Below are positions 1 through 11,700 of a stretch of 64,000 bases of DNA, piece after piece (within the stretch, counting starts at the first letter, position 1; each line of letters begins with the position of its first letter). The notes beneath the pieces were generated by a model. The model made no database searches, was not told the origin of the DNA, and was given only the letters and a program-made list of their open reading frames with translations. The stretch is from assembly GCA_025738555.1 (NCBI GenBank), contig JAOVFP010000011.1:2480001-2544000 (forward strand), read 5' to 3'. This DNA is from Cyathus striatus (taxonomy: Eukaryota > Basidiomycota > Agaricomycetes > Agaricales > Nidulariaceae). Made by a program: the position numbers and the translations under genes.

Positions 1-187
1 ATCATCGGATTAGTCCTGAATACAATTTCATATTGGTTTTATATCTCTCTGTCAAAATCTGTTCAGACCTGTTTTCAATCTGGAAAAGAGGTCAAAATCA
101 GGAAAAAATCCGAAAATTACAGAACGTCAGATGGGTCTGTAATTTCCGGATGTTGCTGGACCAGGCCTGCGCGACTTTTGACTGGGG

Positions 188-530
188 ATCATTAGGTGAT
201 CTAGGTGGTGTAATGGGTTATTAGTGATACTAATGGATTTGTAAGTGATCATAAGTGATCATTAGGTGATCTAGGTGGTGTAATGGATTATTAGTGATAC
301 TAATAGATTTGTAAGTGATCATATATGATCATTAGGTGATTTAGGTGGCATAATGGATTTGTAAGTGATCATAAGTGATCATTAGGTGATCTAAGTGGTG
401 TAATGGGTTAATAGTGATACTAATAGATTCATAAGTGATTATATGTGATCATTAGGTGATCTAGGTGGCATAATGGATTATTAGTGGTACTAATGGATTC
501 GTAAGTGATCATAAGTGATCATATATGTCA
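188..530 (+). repeat. Outer tandem array, left arm (about 70-bp unit)
   Basis: About five degenerate units, each with the order GATCATTAGGTGATCTAGG, then GGTGTAATGG, then TTAGTGATACTAATGG, then TTTGTAAGTGATCATAAG. Units differ by single substitutions and short deletions; one lacks the ATTAGTGATACTAATGG block. The GTGATCATAAGTGATCAT part is close to palindromic. Confidence 0.8.
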
Positions 531-1330
531 CATGCATTGTGTATGTCACAGATGTCACGTTTGTTATGGATGTCACACGCGTCACAGATGTCACAGATGT
601 CACATATATCGCATTTGTCACACTTTTACAGATGTCACATGTGTCACACTTTCACAGATGTCACAAATGTCACACATTCGCATATGTCACACTGTCGCAT
701 ACGTCACACTTTCACATATGTCACATGTGTCACATATGTCACACTTCCGCATATGTCACGCATTCACAAATGTCACACTTTCACAAATGTCACACTTCCG
801 CATATGTCACACTTTCGCATACGTCACACTTTCGCATATGTCACGCATTCACAAATGTCACACTTTCACAAATGTCACACTTCCGCATATGTCACACTTT
901 CGCATATGTCACACTTTCACATACATCACACTGTCGCATATGTCACATGTGTCACACTTTCACATATGTCACAAATGTCACACTTTCAGAGATGTCACAC
1001 TTCCGTATATGTTACAAATGTCACAAATGTTACACTTTCACAGATGTTACAGGTGTCACACATTCGTATATGTCACACACTTTCTCAATACATCATACTG
1101 TCGCATATGTCACACTTTCAGAGATGTCACAGGTATCACACATGTTCACATTTGTCACATTTGTTATGGATGTCACACTTTCACAGATGTCAAAGGTGTC
1201 ACACTATGTCATACTTTTATATATGTTGCATATATATCACACTTGTCACACTATATAACACTATATCATACTTTTACATATGCTACACTTGTCACATTTG
1301 TCACACTCTTATATATGTCACCCCCATCAC
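520..1330 (+). repeat. Inner minisatellite, left arm (15-17-bp unit)
   Basis: Dozens of units of the type GTCACACTTTCACATAT, with variants CACAAAT, CGCATAC, CCGCATAT and CACAGAT. The array becomes degenerate after about 1,180. The unit contains no stop codon in any forward frame, so long overlapping reading frames appear in three frames. These are not taken as genes. Confidence 0.85.
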
Positions 1331-2570
1331 ATTTACTTGTATGACACTCCTATTATATAGTTACATATGTCACATTTCCAAATTCATATTACACCACACC
1401 TGTTACAACCATTATACTTATCACATGTCATACATCTCTTATATGTCAATATTACACCTGTTAGATTCTTACATCTGTCACACTTTGTTCACTACCAGGC
1501 TTGTCACTGACAGGAGTGCTCCAATATTATACACCCCCACAACCCAGTCAAGGCTGTCAATCTTGCCAATCAAACACATACATGTCACATATCCCAACAC
1601 ATCACATTTATTCACATTTTATTCACAGGTCACACATCTCTCATTTGTAATACTGTACAATTCTGTAACAATGAAGATTGAACAGTAGTGAGTACTGCTA
1701 AGAGGGACACAAGAAATCATATACCCCAATAATCAATCAAGAAATAAATATCTGATTGGCTAATGGAAAGTGTGACAAAATATAAGTGATGTGATAATAG
1801 AAGCAATAACTGAATAGAAGATATAGATAAGACAACATAACCAGACCAGGTTACTGAACATGCTTAAGGTTGGTTAGACAAAATTAGAATCTAAGTACAG
1901 TTATATCTACTATAGAATCTGATAGACTAATTAAAACATAACATTGTGATTGCCAGAAAGTAGTATTGATATAATGTGATTTTTGCCTAGTGCTATGAAT
2001 GTTGAATTCAACCAAACACAGGTAAATAGTGGAAGAAATATGATTCTCTTAAAGTAGTCTAGTGTCTTTGTCATATAATTTGTAATGCACATAAATCACT
2101 AGGTGAGCACTTTTCATGTAACCTTTTCATGTGACATGTATGATATGTGTTGCAGCAGATAACAAGCTGTCAAAGGTTTCAAGAATGGTAGGAGAGTCTG
2201 TGACTGTGGTGTAATTTTACTTTTTAACAGAGAGAGTACCTTGACAAATCAAGATGATACTTGGTAAAATTCAAAATTGGTTAATATCACACAGAGTCAA
2301 ATGTAACCACATGTTAGGTGTCACTATTGTTCAACCATGTTTCACTTTTGGTCCTTATATTTGACTTACATTTGACTCTGTGTGAGATATATCCAATTTT
2401 GCTTTTTACCAAGGGTGTCATGAGAATGAAGTGTGATATGTGTGACAGATGTGAGAATGTAACAGGTGTAATATTGACACATAAGGGGTGTATAACATGT
2501 GATGAGTATGATGGTTGTAATAGATATGGTGTGACATATGTGACTACATGACAGGAGTGTCATACAAAGC
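1330..2570. other. Unique centre of the inverted repeat
   Basis: AT-rich sequence without a convincing gene. A smaller palindrome lies inside it: the sequence at about 2,268-2,306 (CAAAATTGGTTAATATCACA and onward) is repeated in reverse complement at about 2,362-2,402. This brings the two arms together with about a 60-bp loop. After about 2,420 the sequence already resembles degenerate arm units. Confidence 0.5.
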
Positions 2571-3290
2571 AAATATAACAAGTGTAACAAGTGTAATATA
2601 TGTGACATATGGGAAAGTGTGACATATGCGAACATGTGTGACATATGAGAAAGTGTGTGACATCTGTGAAAGTATAACATTTGTGACATTTGTGACATAT
2701 GCGGAAGTGTGACATATGTGAAAGTGTGACATATGTGAAAGTGTGACGTATGCGACAGTGTGACATATGCGAAGGTGTGACATATGCGAAGGTGTGACAT
2801 ATGCGAAGGTGTGACATTTGTGACATATGCGGAAGTGTGACATATGTGACATATGTGGAAGTGTGACATATGCGGAAGTGTGACATATGCGGAAGTGTGA
2901 CATTTGTGAAAGTGTGACATTTGTGAATGCGTGACATATGCGGAAGTGTGACATATGCGGAAGTGTGACATTTGTGAAAGTGTGACATTTGTGAATGCGT
3001 GACATATGCGGAAGTGTGACATATGCGGAAGTGTGACATATGCGGAAGTGTGACATATGCGGAAGTGTGACATATGCGGAAGTGTGACATATGTGAAAGT
3101 GTGACGTATGCGACAGTGTGACATATGCGAATGTGTGACATTTGTGACATCTGTGAAAGTGTGACACATGTGACATCTGTAAAAGTGTGACAAATGCGAT
3201 ATATGTGACATCTGTGACATCTGTGACGCGTGTGACATCCATAACAAACGTGACATCTGTGACATACACAATGCATGTGACATATATGAT
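2570..3290 (-). repeat. Inner minisatellite, right arm
   Basis: Reverse complement of the left inner array, with units of the type ATATGCGGAAGTGTGAC. It is longer in exact GCGGAAGTGTGACATAT units than the left copy, so unit number has changed since the arms formed. Open frames on the minus strand here are repeat artefacts. Confidence 0.85.
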
Positions 3291-3727
3291 CACTTATGAT
3301 CACTTACGAATCCATTAGTACCACTAATAATCCATTATGCCACCTAGATCACCTAATGATCACATATAATCACTTATGAATCTATTAGTATCACTATTAA
3401 CCCATTACACCACTTAGATCACCTAATGATCACTTATGATCACTTACAAATCCATTATGCCACCTAAATCACCTAATGATCACTTATGATCACTTACAAA
3501 TCCATTAGTATCACTAATAATCCATTACACCACCTAGATCACCTAATGATCACTTATGATCACTTACAAATCCATTAGTATCACTAATAACCCATTACAC
3601 CACCTAGATCACCTAATGATCACTTATGATCACTTACAAATCCATTAGTACCACTAATATCTCATTATGCCACCTGCACCACCTAATGATCACTTATGAT
3701 CATTTACAAATCCATTAGAACAAGTAA
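3290..3727 (-). repeat. Outer tandem array, right arm
   Basis: About six units of the reverse complement of the left outer array (CACCTAGATCACCTAATGAT, CACTTATGATCACTTACAAA, TCCATTAGTATCACTAATAA). The array continues in degenerate form after the MITE, to about 4,740 (ACACCACCTATATCCCTAAA and onward). The MITE therefore inserted into the array edge. Confidence 0.8.
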
Positions 3728-3767
3728 TAGTCTATAGAAACCCATCAGTACTAGTATTCACCCCAAT

Positions 3768-4662
3768 TAGGCCTGCGCATGGGTCGATCCGCCACAATCC
3801 GGTATCCGAATTATGGCTATCCGTCAGATATGGGTACGGATCGAAGATTAATATGGATTTTGGCTGCCATCCGTACTCATCTGTACTAGCAGTTACTGCT
3901 GCCGATCTAGATCCTAGTTAATCTAGCATAAAATGTGAATTTTCTGCTCCAGTATCTACTTTTTAAAAATAAAATGTGTGTGTTGCATTATGTATCTATT
4001 TTTTATTATATCAGACTTTGAATCAGAATTTTTAACGTCATATTTGATATGTTATGAATATTTTGTTAACCAGAACCTGGTCAGTGCATACTACATAGTG
4101 CCTAGGACCCTGGCAGGGTCTCGGCTAGCATCGATTACTAATACTGAGCTTAGTCATTGATTGGTGTCACTAACCAGTAAGCTTATGTTGTCTTCAGTCT
4201 CATTGTCATTGTATAATGTTTCTTTCAGCTTTTGTGCGGATTTTTTACAATATATAAGACATAGATACACCCTATTTACATTTAGTTACATGCATTATTT
4301 TGTCTGTGACTTGGGTGAATTAATTTTTATATATGTGTTCTATTGCTATTTTACTGCTACTGTACTGGAAAATAGCATTTCTCAGTACTAGACATGATCT
4401 CATTGTTAAATTATGTTACTATGATAGTTAAATACAAATATGTATTAGAAAAATGAGTGGAGAGTGATTGTGGAAGTGCCAAGATGAAGATCGTTCAGGT
4501 TCCAGGTATGTGAGGTTCCGGACAGCCGACAGTAGATGGATGCCCTGGATGAGCCAAAAATATCTGGACACCCATGGGAAATTATCTGGACCCATCCGGT
4601 TCTGCCTAAATTCGGATAATATCTGTGGGTATTCGGATACTGGCCATCCATGCGCAGCCCTA
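3768..4662. mobile_element. hAT-like non-autonomous element (MITE), 895 bp
   Basis: The ends are 15-bp inverted repeats: TAGGCCTGCGCATGG at 3,768-3,782, and at 4,648-4,662 the complement of TAGGGCTGCGCATGG, one mismatch. It is flanked by a perfect 8-bp direct repeat, ACCCCAAT (3,760-3,767 and 4,663-4,670). An 8-bp duplication with TAGGGCTG-type ends is known for hAT transposons. No transposase is encoded, and the short open frames inside resemble nothing I know. Removing it rejoins the satellite array. Confidence 0.88.
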
Positions 4663-4839
4663 ACCCCAATACACCACCTATATCCCTAAATGATCATTTA
4701 TGATCACTACTACAATCACTAATAGTATAGAACACTATATAATTTAGAGGTGATCATAAAACTCCATGCTTATAAGAACGCATGATCATATAGCCAGGAG
4801 TTAATATGAAAATAGTTTGCTAACACTTATGCTAATATC

Positions 4840-5540
4840 TACCCCATCCCCACCCATCCAAGAAAATCCATTTCCTCATCTGATTCTGACAATGCCATGC
4901 CAGTGATGTATGATGAGGTAGGCAAGAAAACGTCCAGGCAGATAAAATGGCCTGTCGTCATCCACTCGGTCAAAGATTCAAAGCGTCTAAAATGCTATTT
5001 GCCTCTGACTCGGGCGTGTTCGGATTTATGGGGCATGGGGGAGGTGGGCTTCTATCGTGGTTCATCATTTTCGATGTGCTTGAGCACGACTCTGACTTGA
5101 AGTGAAAAGGGAGAAATGATGCCAGCTAAGCTTGGCATCACCTTGACGTTTGCTTGGGTTGGCTTGCTAAGGCCCAGAAGGTGGGTGGGTGATGTCATAC
5201 CAAAACAATTTGCTTGGAGTAAAGAGATGCAAGTCGACCAAGCGTTGAGTGTCGAATGCTTCCCCGGAGCCTGGGGCAATTGGAACCGGCAAGGACCGTG
5301 GAACGGCATAGGTACATAGTTTGATCTCCGATGGACTCGAAACCCAACAAGTGCAAATAAACCACTGTCTGGACCTCCATCCAGCTTCACAACTTGTTCA
5401 TGACCCCGGCTCCGTGTCAGAAGAAGCAAATAAGTAGAGAAGTGTAGAGCTGAAAGGGGGACCTTGAACAGGCTGAAGCTACACATGTTCGGATGACATG
5501 CAAGCAAGGTGAAGAAAGTTATAGGTCCGATATGGTCCAC
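4840..5540. repeat. Dispersed repeat, copy 1
   Basis: Similar along its length to 57,800-58,380, and partly to 39,447-39,790. Landmarks are GGCCTGTCGTCATCCA, CTCTGACTCGGGCGTGTTCG, GAGCACGACTCTG and CAGCTAAGCTTGGCATCACC. A minus-strand frame of 162 codons crosses it (5,052-5,540) but is not conserved as a frame in the other copies. No inverted ends or target duplication were seen. In the other copies it lies beside a GMC oxidoreductase fragment and a 7TM-like gene; here neither is present. Confidence 0.6.
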
Positions 5541-5826
5541 AATCCAACGCTAACATCAAAAACCCAAAGTAGTCTTCAGTTGTGGCACTTCTGACCCAGA
5601 TTTCCTTTATTTGGGGTCTGGGAGGAGATTAAGGCCAGTATGTTTCAGTACTAGAAAAAAGAAATGAACCCTTCCTCATAGATAGATATTATATGTTAAT
5701 AGTTACTGACGTGATTTAACAACTTCATCTGTTACCTTAGAAATTCTCTTGGGGTCTACTATCTGGTCGAAACCAAGCCCTAGGGTAAATCAATGAGTTT
5801 TTTTCATCCAAGATTGATAGACACAA

Positions 5827-6029
5827 CTAACCAAATACACTACCGCCTGAACCCGACTGGTGCCTCCGCATGCCAGATGAGGCAGCTCTGGCCTGTGCAG
5901 CGCCATTAGCCAGTGAGATCGATACAGAGAAGTAAAATAAATATGAACGATGCTTCCAGCAGGAGCTGCGTTGGAGAAACTAATGCCAATAACGAATACA
6001 GCAGCCAGATTAAAGAAACTGAGCTTCAT
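5827..6029 (-). CDS. Possible tiny secreted peptide (about 48 aa, two exons)
   Basis: Function is unknown. Exon 1 (6,029-5,949) encodes a good signal peptide, MKLSFFNLAAVFVIGISFSN, then AAPAGSI. A 56-bp intron (5,948-5,893) with a CTAAT branch-like motif and a CACAG acceptor leads in phase 0 to exon 2 (5,892-5,827), rich in Ser, Gly and Arg (ARAASSGMRRHQSGSGG) and closed by TAG. The donor GTTCAT is atypical. Without splicing the same start continues in an open frame to about 5,790. The model therefore rests on the signal peptide, the intron size and the exact phase. It would be a small secreted peptide if real. Confidence 0.35.
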
Positions 6030-6239
6030 TGTAAAGAGCGAGAGTAAAGATTGTGAGTAAGTTGGATAAAATCGAAGACAAGTGAGCATAGACGAAAAAG
6101 AAATGAACATTCGGATCCGAATGGCAACTGATGTTTCACCTATTATCAGTCTGCTACGTACCCTGAGACACCGTAGACACACAGATGGTTGACCGTCGGG
6201 CCTTGGCACCAAATCAGCACTTCAGGGACGTGTATAGGT

Positions 6240-7395
6240 CTATTTGCTAGTTATCATAGCGATGAATATAGGATATATTGTTCCACCTTCAATGTAATGT
6301 ACTCAGATTGATGTGGTAATTAATCTATTAGTGTAATGATATAAGTATATTCAAAAGCTATTATCTGGCCAAATTTTGCACTTCTTGGGCTTATCTACTG
6401 CTTGCTTGCGTTGCATATGTGCCTTCGCGTTCCCTGCATCGTAAATTGATTCTGAGCTTATGGGACCATCAGTATTTATATATATATATATATATTCAGC
6501 ATGCTAACAATAGATGCAATAAGCCATTGCACCCACATCTATTCGAAAAGCGGAAATACTGTAAGGTAATTAAAAACCTCATCTGATATACTATGTAAGT
6601 ATATGTTGAGGATATCGCTGATTACACCAGTATGAGTTTTATAATTATTAAGTCCATACTTACTTCTCATTTTATACCAATGAAAATAAACTAAGTACAT
6701 TTTCCACAATCGTACATTTGTACTGTCTAATATGATGCCTGCCCTGGCCGAATCGTTAAGGCATCGAGAATGGATCGCATCTCCAATAACACCAAAGAGG
6801 GATGAACAAGGAGAGAAAATCTGTAAGTTATGCTCGTGTCCAGTTATCTTTCACGCCGTTAAATATCCCATTCGATATATAGCGAAATGTTTCACGTGCT
6901 GCCATGTTCATCCATTCACAACCAACAACTAGTAAGCCCGATTTGAAGCTTTGTGTGAGGAAGAACACAAAAATTATGTCAGTTCAAAATGCATGAACTT
7001 ACTTCGATTTAATTTACCAGCGCAAATTGTGCTATGTAGATATAGATGACAGAGATATATTAAATATTCGAAGTCTATATATGTGTTCAAGTCTTTGGGT
7101 GTGGTAAGTAGTGCTAAATAATTACTAAATGATAGGTGCTGGCCTCGAACCTCGAGACTCAATAAATATTACTTTATAATTATGTATACATATAACAAAC
7201 AAATAAAAGTACTATATAATTAATACATACATCAGAAGTACGATACAACTCCACATACAAAGCAGGGCGGTCAAACAGTAGTGGTAGATGTAAATATTTG
7301 TAGATAGTTGTAGATAATTCAGACCAACAGCATATCGTACGGTAGCTTCCAATATACTTAGAGGGGGAAAACGATAAGTGCCTACACTTCAAGCT
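6240..7395. other. No recognisable gene; AT-rich
   Basis: About 1.2 kb of AT-rich sequence with a (TA)n run near 6,476-6,494 and only short unsupported frames. A stretch at about 6,741-6,765 (CTGGCCGAATCGTTAAGGC) recalls the D-arm of a serine or leucine tRNA, but no acceptor stem or T-arm follows. Confidence 0.5.
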
Positions 7396-7683
7396 TTAAC
7401 ACTTTCCCCGTGCCTGAACAACTTGGCCGCTGCCAAATGCCGAGCAGCCACCGTAAGTCTGTAACACAGTGACCACCCCGGCCTCTTGCCAAACGTGTGA
7501 CCACATTTGAACGGTGAGGCCGTTTATCTTCCCGTTATCTGCACGGATACGATTCAGATCCGAAAGTTTCGTTTCTTTTTCGTCAAGCCCGCTGGAAGCT
7601 GAGATGTTGGATAACATGCTATTCGGTACTTCCTCGCAAAATTCTCGTGTATCGATCGCGATACTACTACTGCACAGTTGCAT
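7396..7683 (-). CDS. Possible small protein of unknown function
   Basis: The open frame ends at 7,396. The first ATG is at 7,683 (MQLCSSSIAIDTREFCEEV), but a CACAG just upstream could be an intron acceptor, and the frame is open to about 7,728 with a hydrophobic stretch (CILPLITGLMQLC) that could be part of a signal peptide. The protein has four cysteines, including a C-terminal GGCSAFGSGQVVQARGKC. I do not recognise it. A transposon end begins about 80 bp upstream (7,766), so a 5' exon may have been displaced. Confidence 0.35.
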   Translation of the reverse strand: MQLCSSSIAIDTREFCEEVPNSMLSNISASSGLDEKETKLSDLNRIRADNGKINGLTVQMWSHVWQEAGVVTVLQTYGGCSAFGSGQVVQARGKC

Positions 7684-7765
7684 AAGCCCTGTGATAAGAG
7701 GCAAAATGCAACGTATACACAAGTACAAACGCCGTGAATCGAGTAACGTGGCTTTAATACACCAA

Positions 7766-7905
7766 TATGATGGTCAAAGTGCACGTTTATTGTGCCGCGC
7801 AACTTTTTTGGCCAGGCCACAACTTTTTACACGAAGCCGCAGCTTTCTTTTTTCAATGCAACTTTTTCCCAGTGCAACTTTTATGGGGTACTTATTTTAA
7901 GTGAG
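7766..7905 (+). mobile_element. Isolated TIR end of the TATGG family (subterminal repeat type)
   Basis: It starts TATGATGGTCAAAGTGCACG and resembles the ends at 59,615 (TATGGCGGTCAAAGTGCACA) and 44,939 (TATGGCGTTCAAACTGCACA). It is followed by repeated GC-rich triplets plus CAACTTTTT (7,797-7,885), as in the other ends. The orientation implies the element extends rightward. No opposite end was found, so it is truncated or solo. Confidence 0.55.
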
Positions 7906-8279
7906 ACATCACCCTAGACGGTACCACTGAGATTGAAGCCTCACTTCTGGTTTCATATGCACTTGAATTAAATGCAATGCTACCAGAATGCTACAGGTAT
8001 GCAATTTCATTATGAAGCTAAAAGTATACACGGGTCATCACTAGCACTCAACACGGCTCGCTTTCCGACGACACCTCACTCTATGCTAAAGGTGTGGTAT
8101 TGTGCACCAACTAGAGTCATGACATGACCCATCTACCACATAACTGCCCTACTCTCCCATGATTTTGCTTTTGTTGCTGTGAAATGTAAGTTGGGTGCGA
8201 GGAACAACGAAAGGTGATGTACTCAAATCTACATTAGAGGTTATACTATATAGATACAGATGGACATGTTCTAGACTGT

Positions 8280-8632
8280 GGCATCTGTATTGGTGTTGGC
8301 ATTTGTGGCTCAGAAAACTTTAGCAAAAGGCATTGTGGAAAACATAAATGTGTACACAATGCCAAAAGTTGAGCAAGACCATGCTAAAGCCTTCTTCACT
8401 CAATGACCTGCAACAGTCCCACCAACAGTCTCAATTCCAGAACCCAATGAACATGTTCTCAAGAACACAACTGGCACTGAGTTGATTGTCCAAGTAAGCA
8501 CATCCAACAATGAGGTGGAAGTATTAGGCCCAGAGTTTGAGAATACTACAGGAGATTTGACAAGTTTGGGGAACAGTACTTTTCACACTGATGAGGATAT
8601 GCCCAAAATGCTCAGGAAGGTTGTGAATGATT
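8280..8632 (+). pseudogene. Decayed coding fragment, unknown
   Basis: One forward frame reads as protein-like sequence (for example TVSIPEPNEHVLKNTTGTEL and STSNNEVEVLGPEFENTT), broken by one TGA, and ends at a TGA in 8,632. Similar protein-like stretches with stops follow to about 8,800. The composition looks like a mutated mobile-element ORF, but no domain can be named. Confidence 0.25.
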
Positions 8633-8799
8633 AAGAACATCTCCATGTTGTCCATTTGTACTTGTGGATGCAAAGCAACAGACAAGGAACAAACTGCTAA
8701 TGTAATGGGAAGAAGATTTCTGGTTGAAGGAATTTCTTGACAAAGAAATTGCAAGCAGATAGCATGTCCATCTATCCTCAGGTCCTAGTGAGGTACATT

Positions 8800-11700
8800 G
8801 AGAAGTGAAGAAGGGGGGAAGAGTAACCTGTATTCAAAGAATGTTGAGTACTGTACTTAAATAGGTACAGAAACATGTAAACAAGCGAACTAATAAAAAC
8901 CAACATGAGGCTGATTTTACAGTACAGGCAAAATACCTGCTCTACAGTAAACCTCATTAAGTGTAAAAAGAGAACCTGTGAAACAGTTTGGGTGAGTCAA
9001 TCAACTACATATTACCAGTCTAAGTTACTCACAATTTACAAAGTATCTATATCATCCTTCATGTGTGGATCAGCATTGACAGTGTGACCCATGTATATGC
9101 TGACATAAATATGTTAACCAAAAATAGCCGATCCATATATAGCAATATAGTCTCAGTGGTAGGTAGGTTGCCTACATGACAGTGATTTTATATTTTCCGA
9201 CCCCGGGTCTTTCAACTTTTTTTTGAAGACCCCTTGTATAAGTTTAAAGTAAATACATATGAATTGGAATGAATAATTAAAAATAAGGCATCCTGTAGGT
9301 ATGTACTTCACAGATAGTTATATATATAAAATAACTGAATGCTGACTGCTGGTTGTAATGGAATGACATACCTATAGAATAGTTATGCATTAATGAATGT
9401 ACATAAACAGCATATCTAAGTGGCATAAGTCCAGCTCACCTCAGCTCTTATAAGTTGAGAGACAACTAAGGACAGTGAATGATGTTTTAATCTACTTTAC
9501 TACTTTATAAAAGAATATGTAGATCAAAAATATAATTACTAAGCCACTGTACCAGATCAATTGGTGAGGAGAGTGCAGCATCCTGCCTAAATGGTATGGC
9601 ACATCAATAATACACATACTTATTGCATAAACATTGCTTGTGCTCCAACAGGTTGCCTGCCAAAGGCTCATGCTACAGAGTCCATACTGTATATTCTAAA
9701 GTTACTTTCATCAATCTTGTAAATCTATGAAGAAAGACTTATAGTATAATCAACCACACTGATACAGATGTTGCAATAGGAATTATTTTAATATTTAGCA
9801 AGATACAATGATGAATGTACCAATGGACTCTTCAGAGCATGTGTCCAGTATATGTAACAACATTTAACAGAGTGATTGCCGATACTTACAAAATGAAAGG
9901 AATTCCATATTGTACTTAAGAACCATGTGAGCCTGATACTTATCTTAAATGATAAGTGTACATGCCAGTGCAGCTCAAGAAAGATAAAAATTAAATTATT
10001 AGGTTTTAGAATACTTGAGTACATAATGGAGAGTATGAGGCTCAGACTGAGATAACTGTAGATCATTGCACTCATGAGTGCGAGCAGGTAAGTATGAGGT
10101 GGGAATATGGCATGCTCCACCATCAATTTCCCTATTGATGGAAAGGGTCCATGGGGAAATTTCAGTGATGACTTGTGCCAGCTGCTCTATCGAGCAGAAC
10201 CTCCCTTAGGTATATTTGCCTTAAGCAAATATTTGACTTTATTTACCTAAGAAGGTTGTAGTGAGATACAGGCATGCTGGTTTTAGGAGCCTGCATTAGA
10301 CCAGGACCACTTGAATCAAAACTGTACTAGCAGGTACTATCACCCATCAGTAGTTTGTATTGATCACTGGTTTGTATTGGGTAAATATCTCTCCTTTCTC
10401 AGGCTTCTCCTGCTTTGGAATTTTAAGTCTGTCATCTACTTATATTACTATACACGAATATTACTTTTTTTGTTCAGAATTGCTCAAAATTCAAATGTAT
10501 GTTTTTGGAAGAATGTCACACTAGCCTTGTATTGGCACAGTGGATTCTGAAATTTGTGATCGTTCTGATGATTTTGATGAATGCTCTCCACATGAGTCAT
10601 ATTAAGTGAGCTGCTGCTCATTTATTCTTCTTGGTGTGTTAACAACACATGAATCCTTTAAATTCTTTATATAATTCTTCACATATTCAACACTACTCAC
10701 CTGCAATAGGAGGTCCAGAGACATTGCTAGCAACTTTTCATGGTGCACACTCAAATTATTATTATGTACATCCTGCTATATTACCCACCAACTCACATGG
10801 ACATTGGAGCAGAACTCACTATACAGGTTACCACCAAGACCACTATATTCAACCCCTGCATTACAGTTCTCATTGTGATCATGCTCCAAGGCCATAGTGC
10901 CATATACTAAAACATCCAGCATGTACAGTCTCTAGTATTTAAGTAGTACTCAATTTGTACTTAACCTTCAGTTTTGTATTGAACTACATCCTCACCCTCT
11001 AGTCTGACTTGAGTTACACCTCTTGTCTCCTCATCTCTCGTCTTCTCCAAAGGGCTTGCCCTTACTCCAAAATACAGGACCAGGAATCCCAGGGGTGCAG
11101 CACATAAGCTGAAGCCAAAGTCTGACCCCCTGAGTTCTCATTCTCCACTTTTGTCTTGTACTCATCCTCGCTTCTCCATAGTCACCCTCTTGTACTCTGT
11201 CACCAAGTCAGGCTAGGGGCATGGTCATGACAATATATTATATATTTCATGTGTAAAGTACCTTACTCATGTATATTCTCTGTACATTACCATCTATATA
11301 ATCCTACAGTACATAGTTCTATATTGAATACAATACTTACTACATAGCTCATAACCTAACTGATTGGCCACTTGGCCAATGCTTTGCTATGCGAAGCATG
11401 AACAGGTGCCATCAAAACGATCAATGGAGTTTGAATTCTGCCAACAGTTACACATGGTCCCACCTGTAACAGTACGAACCAGTAATCAATATGAACTACT
11501 GATGGGTGATAGTAGTGTATTTGTTCCTGTTGCACCTATGTAGTACTACATCAACCATGATGCCACAAGGGGATAAGTATTTTCAGGAGTGTAGATCATT
11601 GCATCTTCCAACAAGGGGTCCTGGTGCAATGCTAGAATAGTAATCAAAAAATTGATAGTTAAGATAGAAGAATATAAGTAAAATAGCAATGGGCATATGG

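Larger units (their letters stand above)
188..3727. mobile_element. Giant inverted-repeat (fold-back type) structure
   Basis: The left arm (about 188-1,100) and right arm (about 2,570-3,727) are reverse complements. The stretch from about 505 to 730 matches the reverse complement of about 3,090-3,303 almost base for base. Each arm has an outer array of about 70-bp units and an inner array of about 15-17-bp units. The centre (about 1,330-2,570) is unique apart from a short internal palindrome. No transposase is visible. The architecture resembles fold-back elements, but an arm-to-arm duplication of a local satellite could give the same picture. No terminal target duplication was found. Confidence 0.6.

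Noticed and set aside
1..230. Window start as a telomere or subtelomere because of the satellite that follows
   Set aside because: No TTAGGG-type repeats are present and the satellite unit is unrelated to one.
505..1688. Long open reading frames of His/Cys/Ser-Val-Thr repeats in three forward frames (and the mirror frames at 2,366-3,303)
   Set aside because: All three frames are open at once because the 15-17-bp satellite unit lacks stop codons. There is no initiation context, codon preference or domain.
5052..5540. 162-codon minus-strand frame in the dispersed repeat
   Set aside because: The other two copies of the repeat do not keep this frame, so selection for a protein is not supported.
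6735..6800. A tRNA gene (D-arm-like CTGGCCGAATCGTTAAGGC)
   Set aside because: No pairing acceptor stem, no anticodon stem and no GGTTCGAATCC-like T-arm follow at a usable distance.
9140..9225. tRNA or tRNA-derived SINE (A-box-like TAGTCTCAGTGG)
   Set aside because: No B box or T-stem is seen, and no SINE tail or target duplication.
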